Assembly: GCF_002003665.1 (NCBI RefSeq)
Contig: NZ_JATM01000001.1
Location: 310,001 to 374,000 of the forward strand
Length of the DNA: 64,000 nt
Source: Bombella intestini
GTDB taxonomy: Bacteria; Pseudomonadota; Alphaproteobacteria; Acetobacterales; Acetobacteraceae
Direction of reading: 5' to 3'
Shown: in pieces, positions 34,659 to 44,495 of the stretch
How the letters are laid out: every line of letters begins with the position of its first letter
Position numbering within the stretch: position 1 is the stretch's first letter
The notes under the pieces: model-generated
Database searches by the model: none
Seen by the model: only the letters and a program-made list of their open reading frames with translations
Told to the model about the DNA's origin: nothing
Program-made: the position numbers and the translations under genes

Positions 34659-36152
34659 ATGAAACAAGCGTCCCATTTTTTTTCAAAAATCCGGAAATCA
34701 ATGCAGATGGGGATGAGCCTGTGTGTCGGTACGGGGCTGCTGTGCCAAAGTGGCTTTGCCCAAACTGCTGTTACAAACCCCAATGGTAATCCAGAGTTTA
34801 TACCACATACTCTTAAAGAAGCACTTTCTCTGGCTTACCTAACCAATCCACAATTAAGAGAAGCACGAGCGCAGTTACGAGCCGTAGATGAGCAAATGCC
34901 TGCAGCAGAAGCAGGGTGGCGACCAAACATTACAGCCAGCGGTGCTCTGACCTATTATAAGGGAAGTAGCAGCTATACACAGCAGACCACCATTGGTGGC
35001 CGGGTAATCAAGTTACCCAATATTCAGCGTTACAGTAGCGGCGGCTATAATACGACAGTCTCGCTGACCCAACCCATCTATCAAGGGGGGAAGACCGTTG
35101 CGAGTACGCATATGGCTAAAAACCAGATATTTGCCCAGAGAGCACGTCTGATCGAAACCGAGCAGGAAGTACTTTACAGTGCTATGAATGCTTATATCCG
35201 TCTGGTTGCCAACCTACAGCTCTTACAGGTCAGCATTAATAATGAACGTGCTCTAAGGGAGCAGCTGGATGCAGCAAACAGGCGATTCCGCCTAGGGGAG
35301 CTGAGCCGCACCGATGTGGCACAGGCTCAGGGCGCACTCGCCACGGCAACAGCTGACCTTCATCAGACAGAAGGTGCCGTACAAGCTGCACAGGCCAGCT
35401 ACCTTCAGGTTATAGGAGTGCCAGCTCCTCCGAATCTGGTGCCCCCACAGCCTTTAGCGCTGCCGGTCCGCACCGAGCAGGAGGCCGTAGCGGAAGCCAT
35501 GCGCAATAATCCCAACGTTATTGCGGCACTTTTTAATGAAGCCCAACAAAAAGATAACATTTCTGTGCAGATGGCGGCCATTTTGCCTAAAATCTCCGCT
35601 GGAATTGCTTATCAGCGGTCGAAAGATCAAGGGCAGGATAATTCACTGCAGGATAACAAATACGCAACTCTCAGTCTGCAAGTGCCTCTCTATCAAGGTG
35701 GCAGTGAGTATGCTGCAGTCCGTCAGGCTCGTCAGACCGCCATTGCCGCCCGCAATGAAGTGGATGTCCAGCGCAGAACCGCTCTAGAGCAGACATCAGA
35801 GAGCTGGCAGCTCTATATGTCGATCAAAGAGACGCTACGCAGTCATCAGATAGCCGTTTCTTCCAATGCTGCGGCCCTTGCTGGGGTAGAGCGGCAGGCT
35901 CTGGTTGGCACAGCCACAACGCTTTCTGTTCTTCAACAACAGGAAACATTGTTACAGTCCCAGCGAGCCCTCATCCAGAGTGTAACGTCTCTGGTTACAT
36001 CATCCTACGATATTGCCCGTGCTATGGGACATCTGACCGCTGTGGACCTAAAACTGAATGTTCCGTTGTACGATGAGAAGGCCTATTACCGGGCCGTTAA
36101 GAATCGTCTCTGGGGCATTGGAGACTATCAAACAGACCAGCCTGGTCGGTAA
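34659..36152 (+). CDS. tolC: TolC-family outer membrane efflux protein
   Basis: A trimeric outer-membrane channel for type I secretion and drug efflux. A signal peptide (residues ~1-35, cleavage near GFAQ) is followed by the two internally related halves of the TolC fold. Half 1 begins LKEALSLAYLTNPQLREARAQLRAVDEQ, with SLTQPIYQGGKT; half 2 has AEAMRNNPNVIAALFNE and LQVPLYQGGSEY. Long heptad helices rich in Gln and Ala fill the space between. 497 aa. valS follows after 97 bases, a usual pairing, but the popZ-like gene often between them is missing. Confidence 0.93.
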   Translation: MKQASHFFSKIRKSMQMGMSLCVGTGLLCQSGFAQTAVTNPNGNPEFIPHTLKEALSLAYLTNPQLREARAQLRAVDEQMPAAEAGWRPNITASGALTYYKGSSSYTQQTTIGGRVIKLPNIQRYSSGGYNTTVSLTQPIYQGGKTVASTHMAKNQIFAQRARLIETEQEVLYSAMNAYIRLVANLQLLQVSINNERALREQLDAANRRFRLGELSRTDVAQAQGALATATADLHQTEGAVQAAQASYLQVIGVPAPPNLVPPQPLALPVRTEQEAVAEAMRNNPNVIAALFNEAQQKDNISVQMAAILPKISAGIAYQRSKDQGQDNSLQDNKYATLSLQVPLYQGGSEYAAVRQARQTAIAARNEVDVQRRTALEQTSESWQLYMSIKETLRSHQIAVSSNAAALAGVERQALVGTATTLSVLQQQETLLQSQRALIQSVTSLVTSSYDIARAMGHLTAVDLKLNVPLYDEKAYYRAVKNRLWGIGDYQTDQPGR

Positions 36153-36249
36153 GGGCGGGGGAGTTTTTCATCTCCACCTATCGGCAAGTTTTCACGCCGA
36201 TGATATGAACGACACTACCTAACACGATTGACTTAATACCCGGGAAACC

Positions 36250-38955
36250 ATGTCCGAACAGAACGCACACATCTCTCTGGCTCCCTCCGCTCTGGAAAAA
36301 GCCTTCATTCCTGCTGACTATGAAAATACACTTTACGCTGCCTGGGAAGAGGCCGGAACATTCGAGGCAAAGCCCGGAAAAGGCGGTACGCCTTATTCCA
36401 TCATGTTCCCACCACCGAACGTCACGGGTACGCTGCATCTTGGACACGCTCTGACCTTCACTCTTCAGGATATCCTCATCCGTTGGCAGAGAGAGAAGGG
36501 GGCTAATGTTCTTTGGCAGCCCGGAACAGATCATGCCGGTATCGCCACACAGATGGTTGTAGAACGGGCACTGGACAAAGAAGGCATCAATCGCAAAGAA
36601 CTCGGCCGCCCTGGCTTCATGGATCGTGTCTGGGAGTGGAAGAATGAATATGGCGGCACTATCATTACACAGCTGCGCCGTCTCGGAGCTTCTGCTGACT
36701 GGACGCGTGAACGCTTCACAATGGATGAAGGATTGTCTCGTGCTGTTCGCAAGGTATTCGTTCAGCTTCACAAAGAAGGGCTGATTTATCGAGACCGCCG
36801 TCTGGTTAACTGGGACCCGGTATTCCGTTCTGCCATTTCAGATCTTGAAGTGGAGAACAAGGAAACAAAGGGGTCAATGTGGCATATCCGTTATCCTTTA
36901 GAGAACGGTGGAACCATAACGATCGCCACAACCCGGCCGGAAACTATGCTGGGTGACGTTGCTGTTGCCGTCAATCCTGAAGACGAGCGATATGCCAGTA
37001 TGATCGGCCAGACCGTCATCCTGCCTTTGACAGGACGACACATTACTATCGTAGCAGATGAGCATTCAGACCCTGAAAAAGGCACTGGAGCTGTCAAAAT
37101 CACTCCAGCTCACGATTTCAATGATTTTGAGGTTGGGAAACGTCATAATCTACCAGCACCAACCATTCTGGATGAAAGTGCCTGCATTTGGTTGGATGAG
37201 ATCCGCCCCGAGTTGGCTGATTATGAAGGCGTGAGCGATACAGGGTTCGTACGTTCTCTAGAAGGGCTTCACCGTGATGAAGCTCGTAAAAAGATCGTTG
37301 AACGTCTGGACGAAATGGGATGGCTGGAAAAGATTGAGCCTCATGTCCTCCAAGTTCCTACCGCGGAACGTGGCGGCGCCATTGTAGAGCCCCGCTTGAC
37401 ATTACAATGGTACTGTGATGCCCCCAAATTGGCCCAGCCTGCCGTGGATGCTGTCACATCGGGTGATATGGTTTTTGAACCCCGGCAGTGGGAAAATACC
37501 TTCTTCGCTTGGATGAGAGACCTGCAACCATGGTGCATCAGCCGTCAGCTCTGGTGGGGCCATCAGATACCAGCTTGGTATGGTTCCGATGGGAAGACCT
37601 ACGTTGCAGAAACAGTAGAGGATGCCCAGAAACAGGCAGGCCCCTCTGTCACTCTGACGCAAGATGAGGATGTGCTGGATACATGGTTCAGCTCGGCTCT
37701 CTGGCCGTTCACAACGCTGGGCTGGCCGGATAAAACAGAGGCACTGGAATTCTATTATCCGACGAGCACTCTAGTTACTGGCTTTGACATCATTTTCTTC
37801 TGGGTATCCCGGATGATGATGATGGGGCTCCACTTCATGGGCAAGGTTCCCTTCCGCAAGATATTGATCCATGGACTTGTCCGAGACGAAAAGGGGCAGA
37901 AGATGTCCAAGTCTCGGGGGAACGGTATCGACCCATTAGATCTGATTGCTGATTATGGTGCTGATGCCACCCGCCTTGCCATTGCCGCTGGTGCTGGCTT
38001 AGGACGAGATATCAAGCTAGGACGCAATCGCGTTGAAGAGCATCGGGCATTCATCACAAAGCTTTGGAATGCCTCCCGTTTCCTTCAGATGAACGGTGTG
38101 GAGCCACAGCCTGACTTCAACCCGTCCAACGTCCAATCCACTCTAGCCCGCTGGATTCTAGAAGAAGCCCGCAAAGCGGTAGCTCAGGCAGATGCTGCGC
38201 TAGAAGCATCCCGTTTTGATGAATACACACGCTGCTGCTACAATTTTGTGTGGAATATTTTCTGTGACTGGTTTGTAGAATTTTCCAAGCCAACCTTCCG
38301 TGCTGGAGGGTCCGAGGCGGACGAGCTGAAGGCGACCGGGGCGTATGTGCTTGGTATCATTCTGCGCATGATGCATCCTGTCATCCCATTTGTAACTAGC
38401 ACGCTCTGGCAGAAGCTGGGTTATTCCGGCCCGTTCGGGATCAGCAGCTGGCCTGAAGTTCCCCTGATTGCTGGTGCTGAGGATGCCGCTGATGAAATTA
38501 ACTGGGTCATTCGTCTGATAAGTGATGTTCGGACAGTCCGTGCAGAAATGAACGTTCCACCATCTCAGAAAGCACCACTACTCCTTCGTGATGCGTCTGA
38601 CCGGACAATTGAGCGTGCTCGAAAATGGCAAGCCGCCATCGACCAGATGGCTCGTGCTTCCGATGTTTCCCCTCTGACGGAGGAAGCACCAAAAATGGCT
38701 GCTCAACTTATTTTGGATGAAGCTACTATCTTCCTGCCATTGGAAGGGGTGATCGACCTTGATGCTGAAAAAGCTCGCCTTCAGAAGGAAATCCTTCGCC
38801 TAGAAGGAGAGATTGGCAAAGTTGAAAAGAAACTCAGCAACGAAAATTTCGTTGCTCGTGCCAAACCTGAGGTTGTTCAAGAAAATCGTGATCGGTTAGA
38901 TACATTCCAGCAAGAGCTTACCAAACAGAAAACAGCTCTGAGCCGTATTAGCTAA
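36250..38955 (+). CDS. valS: Valine-tRNA ligase
   Basis: Charges tRNA-Val. A class I synthetase with HIGH as HLGHAL in PPPNVTGTLHLGHALTF, the large CP1 editing domain (ATTRPETMLGDVAVAVNPED), DTWFSSALWPF, the KMSKS loop KMSKSRGNGIDP, an anticodon-binding helical domain and a C-terminal coiled coil (KARLQKEILRLEGEIGKVEKKL) that holds the tRNA elbow. 901 aa, a normal length. Ends at a strong bidirectional terminator. Confidence 0.98.
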   Translation: MSEQNAHISLAPSALEKAFIPADYENTLYAAWEEAGTFEAKPGKGGTPYSIMFPPPNVTGTLHLGHALTFTLQDILIRWQREKGANVLWQPGTDHAGIATQMVVERALDKEGINRKELGRPGFMDRVWEWKNEYGGTIITQLRRLGASADWTRERFTMDEGLSRAVRKVFVQLHKEGLIYRDRRLVNWDPVFRSAISDLEVENKETKGSMWHIRYPLENGGTITIATTRPETMLGDVAVAVNPEDERYASMIGQTVILPLTGRHITIVADEHSDPEKGTGAVKITPAHDFNDFEVGKRHNLPAPTILDESACIWLDEIRPELADYEGVSDTGFVRSLEGLHRDEARKKIVERLDEMGWLEKIEPHVLQVPTAERGGAIVEPRLTLQWYCDAPKLAQPAVDAVTSGDMVFEPRQWENTFFAWMRDLQPWCISRQLWWGHQIPAWYGSDGKTYVAETVEDAQKQAGPSVTLTQDEDVLDTWFSSALWPFTTLGWPDKTEALEFYYPTSTLVTGFDIIFFWVSRMMMMGLHFMGKVPFRKILIHGLVRDEKGQKMSKSRGNGIDPLDLIADYGADATRLAIAAGAGLGRDIKLGRNRVEEHRAFITKLWNASRFLQMNGVEPQPDFNPSNVQSTLARWILEEARKAVAQADAALEASRFDEYTRCCYNFVWNIFCDWFVEFSKPTFRAGGSEADELKATGAYVLGIILRMMHPVIPFVTSTLWQKLGYSGPFGISSWPEVPLIAGAEDAADEINWVIRLISDVRTVRAEMNVPPSQKAPLLLRDASDRTIERARKWQAAIDQMARASDVSPLTEEAPKMAAQLILDEATIFLPLEGVIDLDAEKARLQKEILRLEGEIGKVEKKLSNENFVARAKPEVVQENRDRLDTFQQELTKQKTALSRIS

Positions 38956-38977
38956 CCGCAACCAACCTTCTACACAC

Positions 38978-39011
38978 AAAAAAGCCTGCCTTTTTAGGGC
39001 AGGCTTTTTTT
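38978..39011. terminator. Bidirectional terminator between valS and ilvD
   Basis: GCCTGCC (38984-38990), a seven-base loop, GGCAGGC (38998-39004), with an A-run before and a T-run after. Confidence 0.93.
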
Positions 39012-39032
39012 ATTGGGAACTCAATGTTTCCC

Positions 39033-40886
39033 TTAGCGCTTCTTCACAACAATCTGGGAAAGGTCACGCACCGCTCCATGTGCGGCACTGGTTGTCATGG
39101 CCGCATAGGCCCTCAGAGCCGTTGAGACAATACGTTCACGTTGAGGCTGCCAGCCAGCTGGACCTTTTGCATACATAGCAGCACGGCGATCCTTCAACTC
39201 AGCTTCTGTTACATCCAGATGTAGCAGCCGTTCGGGAATATCAATGACGATGATGTCACCTTCTTCTACTAACCCAATCAAACCACCTTCGGCAGCTTCT
39301 GGTGAGATATGCCCCACCGAAAGGCCCGAACTTCCCCCAGAGAACCGTCCATCCGTGATCAAAGCACAAGATTCTCCCAGCCCCATGGATTTGAGATAGC
39401 TAGTCGGGTAGAGCATTTCCTGCATCCCTGGACCGCCTTTGGGGCCTTCATACCGAATGACTACAACATCACCCGGGACGATCTCTTTACCCAAAATGGC
39501 ATTTACAGCGGCATCTTGACTATCGAAAACCCGGGCACGGCCTTTGAACTTTAAAATATGCTCTGCCACACCAGCCGTTTTGACGATGGCTCCATCTAGC
39601 GCCAAATTACCATAGAGAACAGCGAGCCCTCCATCCTGCGAAAACGCATGCTCCCGGTCCCGCAAAACACCCGTACCCCGATCTTTATCCAGCTCCTTAT
39701 AAAGACTGTTTTGGGAAAAGGCCTTAACAGTCCGAACCCCGCCGGGCGCTGCCCGGAACAGTTCTTCCGCTTCACTACCTTTTTGGATGATATCCCAGCG
39801 TTTTAAAGATTCTGCCAGAGTGGGAGAGTGAACGGTCGGCGTACTTGTATCAATCAGGCCAGCACGATCCAGCTCTCCAAGAATAGCTGGGATACCGCCA
39901 GCCCGATGAACATCTTCCATATGCACATTGGCAACAGAAGGTGACACTTTGCAGAGATGAGGAACCTTCCGGGATAGGGCATCGATATCACTCATCGTGA
40001 AATCGACCTCAGCCTCTCGTGCAGCTGCAAGCAGATGCAGCACAGTATTGGTAGACCCCCCCATGGCAATATCTAGCGTCATAGCGTTCGCAAAAGCAGC
40101 CTTGGTAGCAATACCACGGGGCAGGGCGGTCAAATCATCCTGCTCATACCACCGTTTAGCCAGCTCTACGCTTAAACGACCTGCGTTTAGAAAAAGCTCT
40201 TTTCGCTTGGCGTGTGTTGCCAACAGTGACCCATTGCCTGGGAGAGAGAGTCCAAGGGCCTCTGTTAAGCAATTCATGGAGTTTGCCGTAAACATGCCCG
40301 AACATGAGCCACAGGTCGGACAAGCAGAACGTTCTACACGCTCCGACACGTCATCACTAACACGATCATCAGCTGCGGCTACCATAGAGGTCACGAGATC
40401 AACGGCTCGCTCGATCCCGTCCATATCTGCTTTACCGGCTTCCATCGGTCCGCCAGATACAAAAACGGTGGGAATATTCAGCCGCAGAGACGCCATGAGC
40501 ATGCCCGGCGTGATCTTGTCGCAGTTACTGATGCAGACCAAAGCATCAGCGCAATGGGCGTTAACCATGTACTCCACGGAGTCAGCGATCAGCTCTCGTG
40601 AAGGTAGAGAATACAACATCCCCCCATGACCCATGGCGATACCGTCATCTACGGCAATCGTATTGAACTCTCTGGCAATGCCGCCTGCTTCCTCAACAGC
40701 AGATGCAACAAGAGCCCCCATATCTTTGAGATGAACGTGTCCGGGCACAAACTGGGTATATGAATTAGCAATAGCAATGATGGGTTTATTGAAGTCATCA
40801 TCGCCCATGCCTGTCGCCCTCCAGAGCGCACGGGCCCCTGCCATATTGCGGCCACGGGTGCTTGTATGAGAGCGATAGGCAGGCAT
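39033..40886 (-). CDS. ilvD: Dihydroxy-acid dehydratase
   Basis: Dehydrates dihydroxy acids in isoleucine and valine synthesis using an iron-sulfur cluster. Motifs: the start [68 protein letters not shown] with cluster cysteines, [26 protein letters not shown] and [21 protein letters not shown]. 617 aa, typical of the E. coli type. A single-gene unit, divergent from msrA. Confidence 0.97.
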   Translation of the reverse strand: MPAYRSHTSTRGRNMAGARALWRATGMGDDDFNKPIIAIANSYTQFVPGHVHLKDMGALVASAVEEAGGIAREFNTIAVDDGIAMGHGGMLYSLPSRELIADSVEYMVNAHCADALVCISNCDKITPGMLMASLRLNIPTVFVSGGPMEAGKADMDGIERAVDLVTSMVAAADDRVSDDVSERVERSACPTCGSCSGMFTANSMNCLTEALGLSLPGNGSLLATHAKRKELFLNAGRLSVELAKRWYEQDDLTALPRGIATKAAFANAMTLDIAMGGSTNTVLHLLAAAREAEVDFTMSDIDALSRKVPHLCKVSPSVANVHMEDVHRAGGIPAILGELDRAGLIDTSTPTVHSPTLAESLKRWDIIQKGSEAEELFRAAPGGVRTVKAFSQNSLYKELDKDRGTGVLRDREHAFSQDGGLAVLYGNLALDGAIVKTAGVAEHILKFKGRARVFDSQDAAVNAILGKEIVPGDVVVIRYEGPKGGPGMQEMLYPTSYLKSMGLGESCALITDGRFSGGSSGLSVGHISPEAAEGGLIGLVEEGDIIVIDIPERLLHLDVTEAELKDRRAAMYAKGPAGWQPQRERIVSTALRAYAAMTTSAAHGAVRDLSQIVVKKR

Positions 40887-41028
40887 CTAAAGAACCTCTT
40901 CCGAAAAGAAACGTTTTATGGCGTCTTACAGTAAGAAACGATAATCTAAAATAGAAAAATTGAAAGATATGAAAAGCCTGCCCGTCACCCCCTAGCCGTG
41001 TGCGCCTCTGAAGGCCATATGCAGGACT

Positions 41029-41046
41029 TTCATGACTGTACATGAA
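41029..41046. promoter_or_regulatory. Palindrome just before msrA
   Basis: TTCATG (41029-41034), six bases, CATGAA (41041-41046), ending 11 bases before the msrA ATG in the ilvD/msrA divergent region. Possible operator; no regulator is identifiable. The remainder of 40887-41057 is AT-rich with no gene. Confidence 0.35.
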
Positions 41047-41057
41047 CAGGATCAACT

Positions 41058-41591
41058 ATGACACGCACATCATCTATCATTCTCGGGGGCGGCTGCTTCT
41101 GGTGTGTTGAAGCCATCTTCAACGGCCTTCGGGGGATCATTTCAGCTAAACCCGGTTATGCTGGTGGTCATACTGAACATCCCGATTATAAGGCCGTCTG
41201 TACAGGTGAAACAGGCCATGCCGAGGTGATACAAGTTGTATTCAACTCTACCGAGATCAGTTTGGAAGATATCCTGCGGGTCTTCTTTACAACCCATGAT
41301 CCGACTCAGCTGAATCGACAGGGCAATGATATTGGAACTCAGTACCGGTCCGTCATTTTTGGTGATGATGCCCAACAAGCTATCGCCCGGACCATTCGTG
41401 ATGAGATTGCAGAACAGAATATCTGGGGAGCGCCGCTTGTTACATCTATTGAAGGGCCTGCCCATTTCTGGGAGGCGGAAGAAAGCCATCATGACTACTT
41501 CGCTCGTAACCCAGAAACAGCTTATTGCGCAGCTGTTGTCGCTCCTAAAGTCGCCAAGGCTCGAAAGCTCTATCGTGACCGCTTAAAATAA
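41058..41591 (+). CDS. msrA: Peptide methionine sulfoxide reductase MsrA
   Basis: Repairs S-methionine sulfoxide in proteins. The catalytic motif GGCFWCVEAIF sits at residues ~11-21, and the substrate pocket and resolving region follow: GYAGGHTEHPDYKAVCTGETGHAEV, FFTTHDPTQLNRQGNDIGTQYRS. 177 aa. An AGGA ribosome site is present. Oxidative stress defence would suit an acetic acid bacterium. Confidence 0.96.
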   Translation: MTRTSSIILGGGCFWCVEAIFNGLRGIISAKPGYAGGHTEHPDYKAVCTGETGHAEVIQVVFNSTEISLEDILRVFFTTHDPTQLNRQGNDIGTQYRSVIFGDDAQQAIARTIRDEIAEQNIWGAPLVTSIEGPAHFWEAEESHHDYFARNPETAYCAAVVAPKVAKARKLYRDRLK

Positions 41592-41616
41592 ACATCACAA
41601 TCAATGACATACAGTT

Positions 41617-41640
41617 TGAAGGAGCTGACGGGCTCCTTCA
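41617..41640. terminator. Hairpin at the msrA / ABC ATPase junction
   Basis: TGAAGGAGC (41617-41625), loop TGACGG, GCTCCTTCA (41632-41640). The minus-strand gene's stop (41638-41640) is the end of the right arm. No T-run. Confidence 0.55.
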
Positions 41641-42957
41641 TTCATCATATTCTAACAAAACACGATCTGTTTCTTCATCATAGCCAAACAGATTGGCATA
41701 GCGTGCCCATGAAATGGCCGTATTAAGTGTCTGCCGCGCATAAGTGGTCGACATGGTATCTTCTAGTTTGCGTCGGAAAATGTCGGCATCCATCGCATGA
41801 TTACTCCGCTCATCCAGCGTTCCACGGATCAGCTTTAATAAAGGAACGGAATGGAGCAGAGCTGTCCGCATAATGTCCCGACGTGCATCTGCATCGCCTT
41901 CTACGAAAGTACGCCCCGTACTGGTAAGCATAATGTCGCCATCTTCCAGCTCCGCAAAATCAAGAAGCTGCAAGGTCTCACCAAGAGGGAAGAGGTCATC
42001 CAACGTCATCTGGAGCTGATTGGCTAATTCCGGCAAATCAGCTCGACCGGAGAGCGGGGCATGCTCAAGGGATTCCATCAGACCAACTAATAGTTCGATC
42101 GAAATATCAGGTAGCACGCTGAAGGAATCGCTTTCATCCTGCACATCACCTTGTTCAGGCACAGCAAGATCAGCCTCAGAAACACTCGGGGCTCGAAGTG
42201 TCATCAAGGTATATATCTGGTCCACAAAATGCCGGAAATCATCATCCTGACGGTTTCTGGGATGTGGGAAAGGCACAACAATTTCGTGTGTAATGCGCCC
42301 CGGTCCAGACGAGAAAAGCAGGATTCTGTCGCACATCAACACAGCTTCCTCAATAGCATGTGTTGCCAGCACCATAGCCTTGAGCGGTCCTAACCGATGC
42401 TCCTGCCACAGTTCAATCAAGTCGGTTCGTAAATTTTCTGCACTCAGATGATCGATATTGAGGAATGGTTCATCAAGCAGCAAAATTTCAGGCTGTCGGG
42501 CCAGAGCACGGATCAAGGAAGCTCGTTCCGCCAGAGCATCAGAAAGTTCTCTCGGATAGGCACCTTCATAGCCATCCATATCAAGAACCTCAATGATGGC
42601 ATCGGCGATCTTTTCACGCTCTTCTCGTGGCTGACGTTTAGCCTCCAGTGCTAGCAGAACATTTTCTCGAACCGTTAGCCATGGAAAGAGAACATCATCC
42701 TGTAAGATGATGGACACTGCTTCCAGCGATTGTGCTGTAGCACGACCTTCTCGCCAAAACACTTTCCCTTTTTTAGGTGCTTCTAACCCCGCCATGATCT
42801 TTAAAAGGCTGGATTTACCCGACCCTGAACGTCCAACAAGCCCCAGAATCTCACCCTCACGGACTTCCATATTGACCTGTTCAACAATCGGGACATCCTG
42901 ATTGCGGGCCTTGTGTGCAAATTGTGCGCAATCAGCTAAGCGTAAGATAGCACTCAT
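41638..42957 (-). CDS. ABC transporter ATPase with AAA-associated C-terminal domain, degenerate signature
   Basis: The N-terminal ~250 residues are an ATPase of the nitrate/sulfonate/taurine class: Walker A GRSGSGKSSLLK (42-53), Q-loop ILQDD, Walker B ILLLDEP (158-164) and H-loop His200. The signature motif that should read LSGGQ is LSDAL (138-142), losing both glycines. The C-terminal ~180 residues match the AAA-associated domain found on some ATPases of this class. Substrate unknown. The fused permease gene is immediately upstream, and no binding protein is nearby. Confidence 0.8.
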   Translation of the reverse strand: MSAILRLADCAQFAHKARNQDVPIVEQVNMEVREGEILGLVGRSGSGKSSLLKIMAGLEAPKKGKVFWREGRATAQSLEAVSIILQDDVLFPWLTVRENVLLALEAKRQPREEREKIADAIIEVLDMDGYEGAYPRELSDALAERASLIRALARQPEILLLDEPFLNIDHLSAENLRTDLIELWQEHRLGPLKAMVLATHAIEEAVLMCDRILLFSSGPGRITHEIVVPFPHPRNRQDDDFRHFVDQIYTLMTLRAPSVSEADLAVPEQGDVQDESDSFSVLPDISIELLVGLMESLEHAPLSGRADLPELANQLQMTLDDLFPLGETLQLLDFAELEDGDIMLTSTGRTFVEGDADARRDIMRTALLHSVPLLKLIRGTLDERSNHAMDADIFRRKLEDTMSTTYARQTLNTAISWARYANLFGYDEETDRVLLEYDE

Positions 42958-42960
42958 GAG

Positions 42961-44424
42961 CTAGATCCTATAACGGTGCGCCATACGTTCCTGCAGCGGG
43001 ATACAAAGCCCCCACCGAACAGAGATGGCCATTAACGTCATTAGACACAGAAGAACACCCTGCACTCCATAAGCGTGTGCCTGAAGAATACGGAGATGAA
43101 GCGTTTTTCTCTCAAGCAAAGCGGCTAGATAAACATTATCCCAAAAGAACGGGAGTGCCACGATGATCGCTTGCATCAGTGCTGGACAAAGCAGGGGGAT
43201 GCGAACCTCTTTCCAGAATGACCAGAGGGGCAGACGAAGATAATGTCCCATAATGATGAACTGACGCCCCACTGCATCATATTCCCGTAGGAAAGCCCAA
43301 CCAACAAGTCCCATGATAGCCAGAGTAGGTACAGTCACTAAGGGAATAGGAAGAGACAAGCCCAGCCAGGCCATAAAAACAGGGAAGAGGGCCAAGACTA
43401 GACAGCATTTCCGGATACGCTTTTGTACTATTGTGGGAAGCCCTAGCAGTAGCCCGCCGACCCAGCCCCAAACTCCACCAATCAAACAAATGGCTATAAC
43501 CAGCGTTCCTAAAGGACCTGGCACACCCCAAAAGCCACATGCCAAGAATAAGGTCAGAACAGTACCGATCGCACCAAGTAAACAGCGAGTTCTCCAAGAT
43601 AAAGAGTGATCTTCTGATCTACTTTTCTGCACCTGATCACAGACCGCATAATGACGCCCATATCCCCGCAGAGGGTCAATGAGACCATGCTGAACCAGGA
43701 AAATAGGAATTAGCATGAGGATCAATACAACACAGGCAGATAATTCCCCATTGCCGCCAGCCATGAGGGATGAGAGAAGGGCACCTCCAAGCCCGGAATC
43801 CGGAGGAAGAAATAGAGCCATCATCAGCTCCCCCCCCAGAATACACAGCCAGAAATCAGGGAGGTCCCGCAGGACAGCCCTTACTAACTCGGGAAAAGCG
43901 AAAGGAAGATGAAGCCGCCAGAATGTCTGCCAGCGACTCAACCTTAGAGCTCTGGCAGTTTTCAGGAAACTAGATGGGATACCGGTTTCCGCTTTTAAGG
44001 TGGCATGAACACTTCTGACTAGCAAACTGAGAAACGCTACCGTCAGAACACTCCAGAAGGGCGGAAAGATAGCGCAGAACAATCCCAGAAGGCAGAGAGA
44101 CGGTATTTCGCCTAGGATGGCTGTTACCCCAATAAGAATCCGCCGCAGCACGGTTGAACAGGCCGCTAGAGATAGCAGAATCCCATGACCCATTATTGCC
44201 AGTAAAAGTGCAGCTACACTTTTACCCAATGTCCAGAACATGTCTTCCCACGGGGATGGAAAGATCGGGGTGGATATGAGGTCACAATTTCGAAGAAGAC
44301 CGTACAGGGCCCCAGCGACCAGAATACAGCAGGACACCCCGCTGCCTCGATACGCAAATAGCCAATGCCTGCATCTTTCTCCCCAGCTAGAAAGATGAGC
44401 AAAGGGCCAAGTATCTCTCCTCAT
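42961..44424 (-). CDS. Fused double-permease ABC transporter subunit
   Basis: 487 aa with about 12 hydrophobic segments in two halves. Half 1 has the inner-membrane-component EAA-like loop ARALRLSRWQTFWRLHLPFAFPELV; half 2 carries a weaker copy at HYLRLPLWSFWKEVRIPLLCPALM. Two permease units of the NitT/TauT type thus appear joined in one chain, with both loops diverged. It ends three bases before the ATPase gene and follows dut. The substrate is unknown. No periplasmic binding protein is present. Confidence 0.75.
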   Translation of the reverse strand: MRRDTWPFAHLSSWGERCRHWLFAYRGSGVSCCILVAGALYGLLRNCDLISTPIFPSPWEDMFWTLGKSVAALLLAIMGHGILLSLAACSTVLRRILIGVTAILGEIPSLCLLGLFCAIFPPFWSVLTVAFLSLLVRSVHATLKAETGIPSSFLKTARALRLSRWQTFWRLHLPFAFPELVRAVLRDLPDFWLCILGGELMMALFLPPDSGLGGALLSSLMAGGNGELSACVVLILMLIPIFLVQHGLIDPLRGYGRHYAVCDQVQKSRSEDHSLSWRTRCLLGAIGTVLTLFLACGFWGVPGPLGTLVIAICLIGGVWGWVGGLLLGLPTIVQKRIRKCCLVLALFPVFMAWLGLSLPIPLVTVPTLAIMGLVGWAFLREYDAVGRQFIIMGHYLRLPLWSFWKEVRIPLLCPALMQAIIVALPFFWDNVYLAALLERKTLHLRILQAHAYGVQGVLLCLMTLMAISVRWGLCIPLQERMAHRYRI

Positions 44425-44495
44425 GACTGGCCCATGGGTAAATGAATATTCATGACCGGCCCTTTAAATGTCAGCCTTTGGGTATGGGGAAACTG

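Noticed and set aside
34355-34789. Open frame on + running through the tRNA-Cys region (144 codons) and a second one at 34417-34605 containing GRESNPHTR
   Set aside because: Both are the well-known false proteins read from the complement of a tRNA. They have no ribosome site, and the first also runs into tolC.
41036-41049. CTGT-N6-ACAG before msrA as a LexA box
   Set aside because: Spacing does not fit the E. coli LexA site, and alphaproteobacterial LexA normally recognises GTTC-N7-GTTC.
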